DNA from: Anaerolineaceae bacterium
GTDB lineage: Bacteria; Chloroflexota; Anaerolineae; Aggregatilineales; Phototrophicaceae
Assembly: GCA_002702065.1 (NCBI GenBank)
Contig: NZXX01000001.1
Coordinates: 1,922,001-1,986,000, forward strand
Length of the DNA: 64,000 nt
Reading direction: 5' to 3'
Positions 17,459 to 25,607 of the stretch are shown here, in pieces (positions within the stretch are counted from its first letter, which is position 1; each line of letters starts with the position of its first letter). The notes beneath the pieces were generated by a model. The model was not told where the DNA came from. It saw only the letters and a program-made list of their open reading frames with translations, and searched no databases. Position numbers and translations under genes: made by a program.

Positions 17459-18949
17459 CTACTGACTGTGGTTGTAAGTCAATAGTTTCATCTCTGTCAT
17501 TTCTTCAATCGCATAGCGCAGTCCTTCGCGTCCAAAACCGGAACGTTTGACACCCCCGTAAGGCATATGGTCGATGCGATAGGTGGATATATCGTTCACC
17601 ATCAAACCGCCGACCTCCAGTTCGTGGAACGCTTCGTTGACGAGCTGCATATCGTTGGTGAACAGCCCGGCCTGCAAACCAAAACTGCTGCTATCGACGG
17701 CGCGGATCGCGTTGCCAGCGTCGGTATACGGAAACAAACTCACGACAGGGCCGAAAATTTCCTGGCAGGCTACTTTCATGTCTTCGTTGATCTCGGACAA
17801 GACCGTCGGTTGCCACAGATTGCCTTCGCGTTGGCCACCACTGAGGATGTGGGCACCTTCGTTGAGCGCTTCCTGAAGCCAGCTTTCAATGCGGTCGGCG
17901 GCGCCTGTGTCGATGACTGGACCAATATCGGTGGCGTCATCAAGCGGGTTGCCCACCTGAAGGGCTTCGACTTTCGGAATCAGCTGTTCAACAAAATCTT
18001 CGTAGCACTGCTGGTGGATATAAACCCGCTGGACAGAAATACACGATTGCCCGGCATAACTGAATGCGCCCCACGCCACACGCCCGGCGGCGTACTCAAT
18101 GTCGGCATCGTGATGGATGATTGTGCCCGCATTCCCGCCCAATTCCAGCGCGACCGCTTTCATACCTGCCTGAGATTTGAGTTTCCAACCCACAGCCGGG
18201 CTACCTGTGAACGACAGCAGCTTAATCCGGTCATCCTCGACCAACGGGCTGGCATCCGGGATGCGCGTTGGGATAATGGCGATGCCCCCAGCAGGCCAAC
18301 CCGCTTCGATCACCAGTTCGCCGAGCAGCAGCGCGCTGATGGGCGTTTGCGAATCCGGGCGCAGCAGGATGGGATTACCTGCCGCAATCGCGGGGGCGAC
18401 TTTATGCGCGACGAGGTTGAGTGGGAAATTGAACGGCGTGATTCCGGCGATGGGGCCAAGTGCCACACGATGCACATGACCGACGCGGCCTTCGTTACCC
18501 GGCAGCCAGTCAAGCGGTATGATTTCACCGTAGATGCGTTTGGCTTCTTCGGCGGCCACCTTGAAGGTGAAGATAGCCCGGTCCACTTCGCCGCGTGCCG
18601 TACGGATTGGCTTCCCTGCTTCGAGGGCAATGGCGCGCGAGAATTTTTCGTGATTTGCCTGAATGCCAGCACTGATTTTTTCCAGCACATCGGCCCGTTT
18701 CCATGAAGGAAGTTTGCGCGTGGTCTGAAAGGCGCGGACAGCAGCCTGTATGGCCTGCTCGACGAGGTCTGGTCCGGCGTGATGGATGATCGCCACCACC
18801 GACTGATCGTACGGGCTGCGGACTTCAATCGGATCATGCGTGGTCCGCCATTGGCCGTCAACCAGAACACCAAATGTCCCGTATTCCGATTGTGTCTCCT
18901 CATTGGACGCGGCCTGAATTTTGCCCGCACGTAATCTTTCATCCGCCAT
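17459..18949 (-). CDS. NAD(P)-dependent aldehyde dehydrogenase
   Basis: Aldehyde dehydrogenase of 496 aa that oxidises an aldehyde to an acid. Asn174 (TPFNFPLN), Glu269 (LELGGNAG) and the nucleophile Cys303 (AGQSCISVQR) are all present. The cofactor-binding lysine usually seen in the VLKPS motif is replaced by arginine (LLRPDS, Arg197), a conservative oddity. The sequence is nearest in style to lactaldehyde or phosphorylating-type glyceraldehyde dehydrogenases. It lies 15 bases after the E2 stop, in the same operon. Confidence 0.92.
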   Translation of the reverse strand: MADERLRAGKIQAASNEETQSEYGTFGVLVDGQWRTTHDPIEVRSPYDQSVVAIIHHAGPDLVEQAIQAAVRAFQTTRKLPSWKRADVLEKISAGIQANHEKFSRAIALEAGKPIRTARGEVDRAIFTFKVAAEEAKRIYGEIIPLDWLPGNEGRVGHVHRVALGPIAGITPFNFPLNLVAHKVAPAIAAGNPILLRPDSQTPISALLLGELVIEAGWPAGGIAIIPTRIPDASPLVEDDRIKLLSFTGSPAVGWKLKSQAGMKAVALELGGNAGTIIHHDADIEYAAGRVAWGAFSYAGQSCISVQRVYIHQQCYEDFVEQLIPKVEALQVGNPLDDATDIGPVIDTGAADRIESWLQEALNEGAHILSGGQREGNLWQPTVLSEINEDMKVACQEIFGPVVSLFPYTDAGNAIRAVDSSSFGLQAGLFTNDMQLVNEAFHELEVGGLMVNDISTYRIDHMPYGGVKRSGFGREGLRYAIEEMTEMKLLTYNHSQ

Positions 18950-18964
18950 GATTTCAGATTTCCT

Positions 18965-20194
18965 CTAGTCCGTTATGCTCAGTGGGTCTTCGATATATTG
19001 GGCGAGCGTGCTCAGAAACTGTGCCCCGCGTGCGCCATCGACGACACGATGGTCGCAGGAAAGGCTCAGCGTCAGCATGGGCTTAATCACCGCCTCGCCT
19101 TGCAGGGCGATCACCCGGTCGGCTATGCGCCCGACTGCCAGAATAGCGGCCTGCGGTGGGTTGACAATGGCACTGAATTCATCAACCGCATACATGCCCA
19201 GGTTGCTTATGGTAAAAGTGCCACTTTCCAGATCGCCAGGTCGTAACTTGCCCTGTTGTGCGCGTGTGACAATTTCTGTGCGTCGCTCGGCAATTGCCAG
19301 TATACCCAATTTATCGGCATCATGAATAACGGGGACTAACAAGCCACCTTCGACAGCAACCGCCAGCCCAATATGTATATATGGATGGACCCGTACCGCA
19401 TCTCCCGTCCACTGGCCGTTCACTTGCGGATGTTTGCTCAAGGCGGCAGCGGTCAACTTCACCAGTAGATCTGTATACGTGATTTTCAGCTGGCTGCGGT
19501 TCTGGACGTTTTGTTTCCAACGGACCAGGTGTTCCGCATTGACCTCTCGTTTGAGATAAAAATGCGGGATTGTCTGCCAGCTTTCTGTCAGCCGCTGCGC
19601 CATCCGCTGCCATAACGGACTGGTTTGGGATTGCAATACGGGTTCGGATGCTCCGGGTTCTGATTGTGGCTGCGTATGCTGAAGAACATCAGCTGCCAGC
19701 ACGGCATGATCTGGCCCGGTGCCGTTGACCTGTTCGAGATTGATGTTTCGCTCTGCTGCGAGACGCCTGGCCTTGGGCGATGCTGGCGTGAGTGCTGGTG
19801 TTACCGCCGGCTCTTTGACATACGCCTCCACATCTGCTTTTGTCACCCGCTTGCCTTGTGCCGGAACCTGTTCGACATTGACACCATGTTCAGCGGCTAC
19901 CCGTTTGGCGATGGGGGTGGGCGCTTTGACCGCAGCGGTCTCCACCGCGTTCTCAGTTGGCCCTACGATCAAGGCGATGACCTGACCGACCGGAACATCT
20001 TCACCGGGGTGAGCGCTGACACCCGACAAAATGCCTGCTGCCGCTGCTTCTACCTCGACAGTGGTTTTGTCAGTTTCGATCTCCATAATGGGTTCGCCCT
20101 GTTGGACCGTGTCTCCTTCGTTCTTCAACCAGGCGACCAACCGTCCCGTGTCCTGCGACATACCCAGAGCTGGCATAATTACTTGTGTAGGCAC
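18965..20194 (-). CDS. 2-oxoacid dehydrogenase E2 (dihydrolipoamide acyltransferase)
   Basis: Core component of a pyruvate, acetoin or branched-chain 2-oxoacid dehydrogenase complex, 409 aa. Domain order: lipoyl domain 1-78 with the lipoylated Lys43 in ETDKTTVEV; two tandem E3/E1-binding domains (92-127, PIAKRVAAEHGVNVEQV; and 138-172, SPKARRLAAERNINLEQV); and the catalytic acyltransferase domain 190-409 with His382 and Asp386 in SCDHRVVDG. Two peripheral subunit-binding domains are more than the usual one. No dihydrolipoamide dehydrogenase (E3) gene is in this operon. Confidence 0.93.
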   Translation of the reverse strand: MPTQVIMPALGMSQDTGRLVAWLKNEGDTVQQGEPIMEIETDKTTVEVEAAAAGILSGVSAHPGEDVPVGQVIALIVGPTENAVETAAVKAPTPIAKRVAAEHGVNVEQVPAQGKRVTKADVEAYVKEPAVTPALTPASPKARRLAAERNINLEQVNGTGPDHAVLAADVLQHTQPQSEPGASEPVLQSQTSPLWQRMAQRLTESWQTIPHFYLKREVNAEHLVRWKQNVQNRSQLKITYTDLLVKLTAAALSKHPQVNGQWTGDAVRVHPYIHIGLAVAVEGGLLVPVIHDADKLGILAIAERRTEIVTRAQQGKLRPGDLESGTFTISNLGMYAVDEFSAIVNPPQAAILAVGRIADRVIALQGEAVIKPMLTLSLSCDHRVVDGARGAQFLSTLAQYIEDPLSITD

Positions 20195-20215
20195 CAGGCT
20201 CGCTCCTGTTTCGCT

Positions 20216-21589
20216 TTATTGAGTGCCGCCGCCGTTGACTGCGGCCCGGTCACCGGTTGGCTGTGTTCGTCCATTCGGGTGGATACGCGGGTTGTTCCAG
20301 TTCGACTCGGTATCGCGCACCGTATTTAATGGCCCGGTCGCGGCGTAATATTTGGCGCCGGTCACCAGCAGTTCTTCCGCCGGAAAACGAGAGATGACTT
20401 CGCAACCATCGGCGGTGACGACCAGTTCTTCTTCGATACGCGCTGCCGACCAGCCATCCGACGCAGGCCAGAAGGTTTCCAGGGCAAAAACCATCCCTTC
20501 TTTGATGACTTCCGGATGATCGAAGGATACCATGCGGCTGAACACCGGTTTTTCCCAGATCGCCAGCCCAAGCCCGTGCCCATATTGCAACGCAAAGGCG
20601 GCTTCTTCGTTGGGAAAACCAAAATCCTCCGCTTTGGGCCAGATGCTCACGACGTCCGCCGTTGTGATACCGGGCTTAATCAGGCTGATGGCGTGGTCCA
20701 GATAGTCCCGGCACCGCTTGTAAGCATCCACCTGTGCCTGCGAGGCGCTCCCCACGACGAAGGTTCGGTAGTAACAAGTCCGGTAGCCCATATAACTGTG
20801 CAGGATGTCAAAGTAAGCAGGGTCGCCTGGGCGCAGCATCCGGTCACTGAAGACGTGCGGATGCGGGCTGCATCGTTCGCCGGATATGGCGTTGACGCCC
20901 TCGACAAATTCACTGCCCATTTCGTACAGCACTTTACTGACAAGGGCTACCGCGTCGTTCTCGCGGAAACCTGGCACCATCGCCCGATACAGCTCGTCAT
21001 AAGCGGCGTCCACCATCGCAGCGGCGGTGGCGAGCAGCGTGATTTCATCCTGGGTTTTGATGACGCGGGCATTTTGCATCATTTGCTGCCCGTCGATGAT
21101 TTTGACGCCCAGTTCCTGAAGCGCAAACAAGATTGGCAGTTCGATAATATCCACTGCTACCGGTTCATTTTGCAGCCCATGCTCGACCAATTCATTGTAT
21201 ATCTTGCGGGCGACCGCTTCGGCGCGTCCGGTTTCGGGTGCAATGGCACCGCGAAGCAGGGTAGGGTCTGGTCGGGACCGGGAATCACCGCCCATCCAGG
21301 GCGCGTAGAGGGCATGATGTTTGGCCGCGGAACCAAAATCCCACAGAATCGGTTCGGCGCCTTGTGGCAGCAGTGTAAAACGGGACATCTTATCCTGTGC
21401 CCAGGTGCCAATATGGGTGGCCGTGATGTAACGAATGTTGGTCATGTCGAAGCACAACAAGGACCCGGCATCGGATTCTGACAGCAGATTTTTGATGCGG
21501 TTCAGGCGTTGGGTGCGCAGGCGTTCCCAGTCAACCCGCTGTTCCCAATCGACCCCCATGACCCCGTGCGTTTGTGTTGGCTTAGGCAT
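20216..21589 (-). CDS. M24 (creatinase/aminopeptidase P fold) family protein, altered metal site
   Basis: Pita-bread-fold protein of 457 aa with a creatinase N-terminal domain (about 25-175) and an M24 catalytic domain (about 180-410). Canonical M24 peptidases use Asp, Asp, His, Glu, Glu as metal ligands. Here Asp261 (YFDILHSYMGY), His338 (QYGHGLGL), Glu371 (ALETFW) and Glu386 (RIEEELV) are present, but the second Asp position is Cys272 (YRTCYYRTF). That makes ordinary two-metal peptidase chemistry doubtful. Non-peptidase relatives include creatinase and the DMSP lyase DddP. It lies between the E1beta and E2 genes of a 2-oxoacid dehydrogenase, which suggests a metabolic role. The substrate is unknown. 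Confidence 0.85.
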   Translation of the reverse strand: MPKPTQTHGVMGVDWEQRVDWERLRTQRLNRIKNLLSESDAGSLLCFDMTNIRYITATHIGTWAQDKMSRFTLLPQGAEPILWDFGSAAKHHALYAPWMGGDSRSRPDPTLLRGAIAPETGRAEAVARKIYNELVEHGLQNEPVAVDIIELPILFALQELGVKIIDGQQMMQNARVIKTQDEITLLATAAAMVDAAYDELYRAMVPGFRENDAVALVSKVLYEMGSEFVEGVNAISGERCSPHPHVFSDRMLRPGDPAYFDILHSYMGYRTCYYRTFVVGSASQAQVDAYKRCRDYLDHAISLIKPGITTADVVSIWPKAEDFGFPNEEAAFALQYGHGLGLAIWEKPVFSRMVSFDHPEVIKEGMVFALETFWPASDGWSAARIEEELVVTADGCEVISRFPAEELLVTGAKYYAATGPLNTVRDTESNWNNPRIHPNGRTQPTGDRAAVNGGGTQ

Positions 21590-21629
21590 AAATGCTCCTC
21601 ACAATTTCCCAAGAAACTTTTTATTTATA

Positions 21630-22634
21630 TTAATTTCGCCCACATAAGACCTTTGCTAGTTCAACCACCCCGGCTGCGTCAGGGACCGTCAGGTCTTCCA
21701 GTGGTGGCGAGAATGGGATGGGCACATTCATTGCCCCCATACGCTTGACCGGCGCGTCCAGATAATAGAATGCACCATCGCTGATGACGGACGCTATTTC
21801 AGCCGTAGCGCCATATTGTTCGTAACCCTCGTCAATAACAATGGCGCGGCTGGTCTTTTTGGCAGACTGGATAAGCGTTTCGCGGTCAAGCGGGGTGGTA
21901 GTGCGCGGGTCCACCACTTCCGCACTGATGTCGATTTCTGCCAGCTGGTTCGCAGCTTCCAGAGCGACAGCCACCATGCTGCTGGTCGCAACCAGCGTAA
22001 TGTCTGAGCCAGTTCGTTTGATATCGGCTACGCCAAACGGGATGGTATATTCTTCGGACGGAACAGGACCTTTGAGCTGAAAACTGAGTTTGTCTTCGAA
22101 AAAGACGACGGGGTTGTTATCGCGGATAGCCGTCTTGAGCAGCCCTTTGGTGTCGTATGGCGTCGAAGGCAGCACCACCTTGAGACCGGGCACATGGCTG
22201 ACCCATGCATGAAGGCTCTGGCTGTGCTGGGCCGCGCTGCGCCGGGTGGCCCCCAATGTGGTGCGCAGCACCATCGGGACGTGCAGTTTGCCACCAGACA
22301 TATAATGAATCTTGGCCGCCTGGTTCACCATCTGGTCCATGGTCAGCGTGAGGAAATCCCCGAACATGATGTCCACGACCGGGCGCATACCAGTCATGGC
22401 GGCCCCCACACAAATGCCGGTGATGCCAGCTTCCGAAATGGGCGAATCAATGACTCGGGTTTTGCCGAATTCGTCCACCAGCCCGGCCAGCACCTTGAAT
22501 GGCGTACCGGCTTCCGCCACATCCTCACCAATGACGAAGACGCGCTCATCGCGCCGCATTTCTTCGGCAAGGGCTTCGTTAACGGCCTGCGCGAAACTGA
22601 TTTCGCGGGTGGCTGTATCAGCCATAATAGACAT
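21630..22634 (-). CDS. 2-oxoacid (pyruvate/acetoin) dehydrogenase E1 beta subunit
   Basis: E1 beta subunit (334 aa) of the thiamine-diphosphate-dependent decarboxylase that feeds the E2 at 18965. Family landmarks are VFVIGEDVAEAGTPFKV, VIDSPISEAGITGICVGAA, RPVVDIMFGDFLTL and QHSQSLHAW. The start at 22634 has GAGGT eight bases upstream and overlaps the E1alpha stop by 17 bases; a second ATG at 22625 also overlaps it. The subunits are therefore translationally coupled. Confidence 0.93.
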   Translation of the reverse strand: MSIMADTATREISFAQAVNEALAEEMRRDERVFVIGEDVAEAGTPFKVLAGLVDEFGKTRVIDSPISEAGITGICVGAAMTGMRPVVDIMFGDFLTLTMDQMVNQAAKIHYMSGGKLHVPMVLRTTLGATRRSAAQHSQSLHAWVSHVPGLKVVLPSTPYDTKGLLKTAIRDNNPVVFFEDKLSFQLKGPVPSEEYTIPFGVADIKRTGSDITLVATSSMVAVALEAANQLAEIDISAEVVDPRTTTPLDRETLIQSAKKTSRAIVIDEGYEQYGATAEIASVISDGAFYYLDAPVKRMGAMNVPIPFSPPLEDLTVPDAAGVVELAKVLCGRN

Positions 22635-23619
22635 GCTGGGTTACCTCTTCGGCGGCAGGATAGGGCGCATCCAACGCAAAACGTACGGCAGCGGCAGCCT
22701 CAGTGAGGACCTCGGTCTGGATGCCGTCGAGCAGGTTCTGATCCGCAATACCCTCATCAATCATCCACTGACCGAAGTTCTGAATCGGGTCGCGCTCGGA
22801 TTTCCACGACTCTTCTTCCTCTTTGGACCGATAGTAGGTACGGTTAATATCGCCGACGTGATGCCCATTAAACCGGTAGGTATGACACAGCAGGAACGCT
22901 GGCCCGCCGCCTTGCCGCGCACGCTCGACCAGGGCGCAGGCAGCTTTGTACACCGACTGTACATTCTGACCATCAACTTCTGTCGTGTGTATGCCAAACA
23001 CTTTGGCGCGGTCCAGCAGTTCGCCGGCGGTGGTTTCCGAATAATGGGTGTATTCGTTGTAGAGGTTGTTTTCGCACACGTAGATCACGGGCAGCTGCCA
23101 CAATTGAGCCATGTTCATGACTTCATAAATCAGACCCTGGCCGAGCGCGCCTTCACCAAAGAAACAGACGGCGACTTGATCTGTGCCGCGCATTTTGGCA
23201 GACATGGCGGCTCCGGTGGCGATGCCTGCGCTGCCGCCGACAATGGCATTGGCACCGAGATTGCCCATTGCCTGATCAGCAATGTGCATAGACCCACCTT
23301 TGCCCCGGCAGTATCCGGCCTCTTTGCCCAGAAGCTCCGCAAACATTGGTTTGTATTCCGCCCCTTTGGCCAGGCAGTGACCGTGGCCGCGATGTGTGCT
23401 GGTGATGTAATCATCGCGCCGCAGCGCTTCGCAGACCCCAACGGCGACAGCTTCCTGCCCGCTGTACATATGGGTGAGGCCGGGCATTTTGGCGGATAGA
23501 TAAAGTTCGTTGGCGTTTTCCTCAAACGTGCGGATGCGAAACATTTGCTGGTACATATGGACCCATTGTTCGCGGTCAACATCTGAGGTGGAGGCAGGGG
23601 CAAAAGAGGACATTTTCAT
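22618..23619 (-). CDS. 2-oxoacid (pyruvate/acetoin) dehydrogenase E1 alpha subunit
   Basis: E1 alpha subunit, 333 aa. The thiamine-diphosphate motif is visible as GEGALGQGLIYEVMNMAQLW through VCENN, together with HRGHGHCLAKG and GGSMHIAD. It is most like the acetoin/pyruvate dehydrogenase alpha group, where the gene sits in catabolic operons. It is the first gene of the leftward operon, downstream of the LacI gene. Palindromic sites in the 111-base gap upstream suggest direct LacI control. Confidence 0.93.
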   Translation of the reverse strand: MKMSSFAPASTSDVDREQWVHMYQQMFRIRTFEENANELYLSAKMPGLTHMYSGQEAVAVGVCEALRRDDYITSTHRGHGHCLAKGAEYKPMFAELLGKEAGYCRGKGGSMHIADQAMGNLGANAIVGGSAGIATGAAMSAKMRGTDQVAVCFFGEGALGQGLIYEVMNMAQLWQLPVIYVCENNLYNEYTHYSETTAGELLDRAKVFGIHTTEVDGQNVQSVYKAACALVERARQGGGPAFLLCHTYRFNGHHVGDINRTYYRSKEEEESWKSERDPIQNFGQWMIDEGIADQNLLDGIQTEVLTEAAAAVRFALDAPYPAAEEVTQHVYYG

Positions 23620-23666
23620 CCAAAAGAATAATTTCCGGTAAGGTGGTACGTCATCATACCACTACA

Positions 23667-23687
23667 GTTGATAACACAGCTGTCAAC
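23667..23687. promoter_or_regulatory. Candidate operator upstream of the E1alpha operon
   Basis: A dyad GTTGA...TCAAC around the 8-base palindrome ACAGCTGT lies 48 bases upstream of the E1alpha start. A TTGACA hexamer (minus strand, 23682-23687) is inside it, and a second TTGACA lies at 23693-23698, so a bound repressor would cover the promoter. LacI-family control by the neighbouring gene (23731-24771) is inferred. Confidence 0.45.
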
Positions 23688-23705
23688 AGATGTCAAAATT
23701 GAGAA

Positions 23706-23719
23706 ATTTTGTACAAAAT
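23706..23719. promoter_or_regulatory. Perfect 14-base palindrome near LacI stop
   Basis: ATTTTGTACAAAAT is a perfect palindrome 12 bases beyond the LacI stop codon and about 90 bases upstream of the E1alpha start. It may be a second operator, or part of a weak terminator for the LacI gene; its AT-rich arms give little stem stability. Confidence 0.4.
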
Positions 23720-23730
23720 AATTTCAGGTT

Positions 23731-24771
23731 TCAGGGTACTGCGATTGAATCGTGATTGGTGACGGGTGCCGTGCTTTCGCGGACAATCAACTCCGGCTTT
23801 AAAACATGCTGGACATGTTTCGCATCTGGGGCGGCCATCCGTTCAAACAGGTATTCGAATGCCAGCTTATCCTGTAGGTCAAAGTCAGTATGGATAACGG
23901 TGAGGGGGGGAGCCATATACTGCGCATGGGGGGTATCATCGAATGAGACAACGGACATATCCTCTGGCACGCGTACATGGTGTTCACGCAGCGCGTGTAG
24001 CGCACCGACCGCCATATAATCGTTGCCGAGCACAAGTGCGGTAAATGTGTCGCCACTGCGAATCAGTTCGCAGGTACCTTCGTACCCCGTTTTCATCGCC
24101 AGCTCGATTGTGATGTAGTCGCCTTCCACGCTGGGGCCGGGTTCCAGCCCGCGATCGATCAGGGCGGCTACGTAGGCTTCGTGACGCAATCTGGGGTTAA
24201 TCAGGTCCATCGACCCTGATACTTCTGCAATATCCGTATGCCCCAGATCGAGGAGATGCTGCATGAGCAGGTCACTGCTGTGGCGCTGGTCAAAGCCGAC
24301 CCACGTCAGCTGTGAGTCCGGCACGTAATCACGACGCACAAATGGGATGCCATGACTTAACCGGACCAGTTCATTATCTTCGATAAAGAGGCCAGGGGCG
24401 TAGAGATAAATGCCGTCCACCAGACGTGCTGCTGCAACATCAAAAGTTTCCGCCAGTGATTCTTTGGTGCATTCCACATAGATGGGCATGTAGCCGGCTT
24501 CTTTGGCGGTACGCGTCATCGCGTGAATGCTCATGGAAAACTTGGTATCGACCGCAATCACCTGGATGGTCTGGGACCGGTGGGTGGTGAGCATCTGGGC
24601 AGCGAGGTTGCGTTGATAACCCAGCTTGTCAATGGCAGCCAGCACCCGGCGACGTGTGTCTGCCGAAACCCTGGGCTGCTTATTCAGAACTCGAGACACG
24701 GTCTGGTAAGACACGCCAGCTTCGCGGGCAACATCACGGATAGTGGGGCGGTTAAATTTGGAGTTGATCAT
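23731..24771 (-). CDS. LacI family transcriptional regulator
   Basis: Repressor-type regulator of 346 aa. The helix-turn-helix and hinge (residues 8-60, RPTIRDVAREAGVSYQTVSRVLNKQPRVSADTRRRVL) are followed by a type-I periplasmic-binding-like effector domain. It is read toward the E1alpha operon and ends 112 bases before its start, so it probably controls that operon and itself. The effector is unknown; the family senses sugars and also small acids or nucleosides. Confidence 0.94.
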   Translation of the reverse strand: MINSKFNRPTIRDVAREAGVSYQTVSRVLNKQPRVSADTRRRVLAAIDKLGYQRNLAAQMLTTHRSQTIQVIAVDTKFSMSIHAMTRTAKEAGYMPIYVECTKESLAETFDVAAARLVDGIYLYAPGLFIEDNELVRLSHGIPFVRRDYVPDSQLTWVGFDQRHSSDLLMQHLLDLGHTDIAEVSGSMDLINPRLRHEAYVAALIDRGLEPGPSVEGDYITIELAMKTGYEGTCELIRSGDTFTALVLGNDYMAVGALHALREHHVRVPEDMSVVSFDDTPHAQYMAPPLTVIHTDFDLQDKLAFEYLFERMAAPDAKHVQHVLKPELIVRESTAPVTNHDSIAVP

Positions 24772-24803
24772 TCGACTCTGCTAAACCCTGGTTAAGTGAC
24801 TCT

Positions 24804-24832
24804 TTTATACCACATGCTGTATTTCAGGTCGA
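24804..24832 (-). promoter_or_regulatory. Promoter of the LacI gene
   Basis: On the minus strand, -35 TCGACC (24827-24832) and -10 TATAAA (24804-24809) are 17 bases apart, and the predicted transcript begins about 26 bases before the start codon at 24771. CCTGAAA half-sites overlap and flank it (24822-24828, 24860-24866). Confidence 0.5.
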
Positions 24833-24961
24833 TTGAATGCTTTCAGTATGTTTTGCAGGTTTCAGGACATTTTGCAGATGGCGGGTATTGCGGCAATGCG
24901 CTTAAAAGGGTAGATTAGCCTGAAAGTTAACGGATATTGTCCTCTCAGGTTGTAATTCCTT

Positions 24962-25600
24962 ATGCAGATGCCCAATTGGATGCCAGAGCCTGGCTCACCG
25001 CTGGACCGTGCCGCGACCTTTGTCATGGCTAATCTGGTGTTTATCGCGTGTTCGATGTTGGTGATTACGCTGCCGGCGGCTCTTGCGGCGCTGTTTGCGG
25101 TTATGGCACCGTGGGTGCGCGGTCGAGACGTGGAATTTTTCTCGACCTTTTTTTCGGCCATGCGGCGTCACTGGCTGAAGAGTACGATTATTGGGGTCGG
25201 GGACGCAGTGATTGCTGTAATTCTCTACGTGAACCTGAATGCCCTCAATCTAATGGGCATTGATAATCCGCTGACACTGGTGATTGGCAGCGTTAATTTC
25301 CTGGTCGGTCTGACCGTCTTATTGACCAATCTTTACATATGGCCGTTGCTGGTGCTATTTGATCTCCCGCTGAGGCGACTGCTGACGATCTCTGCCCGTA
25401 TGGCGATTGGTCACTTATTCTGGTCGGCGCTGATTCTGGCGGTGGCAGTGGTCTTGCTCGGAATCAGTTTGTTCATTCCTCCCTTTATCAGCATTCTCAC
25501 CGTCTTCTCGGCCATTGCCCTGCTGGTCAACTGGGGAACTTGGCGCATTATCCGGCGCTATGCCACACCTGAAGAGATCGCTGAGTTAGACTATCCGTAA
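24962..25600 (+). CDS. YesL-like (DUF624) membrane protein
   Basis: Membrane protein of 212 aa with about five to six hydrophobic segments (near 20-45, 70-92, 98-125, 140-175, 178-195). The N-terminal pattern ANLVFIACSMLVITLPAALAALFAVMA fits DUF624/YesL proteins. These are often encoded beside carbohydrate ABC transporters and have no firm biochemical role. It is divergent from the LacI gene and convergent with the sucrase/ferredoxin-like gene, whose stop lies seven bases away. Confidence 0.75.
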   Translation: MQMPNWMPEPGSPLDRAATFVMANLVFIACSMLVITLPAALAALFAVMAPWVRGRDVEFFSTFFSAMRRHWLKSTIIGVGDAVIAVILYVNLNALNLMGIDNPLTLVIGSVNFLVGLTVLLTNLYIWPLLVLFDLPLRRLLTISARMAIGHLFWSALILAVAVVLLGISLFIPPFISILTVFSAIALLVNWGTWRIIRRYATPEEIAELDYP

Positions 25601-25607
25601 GTTACCT

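Noticed and set aside
17567..18706. 379-codon plus-strand frame opposite the aldehyde dehydrogenase
   Set aside because: Shadow of a real gene caused by GC-biased third positions; the dehydrogenase on the minus strand has all catalytic residues.
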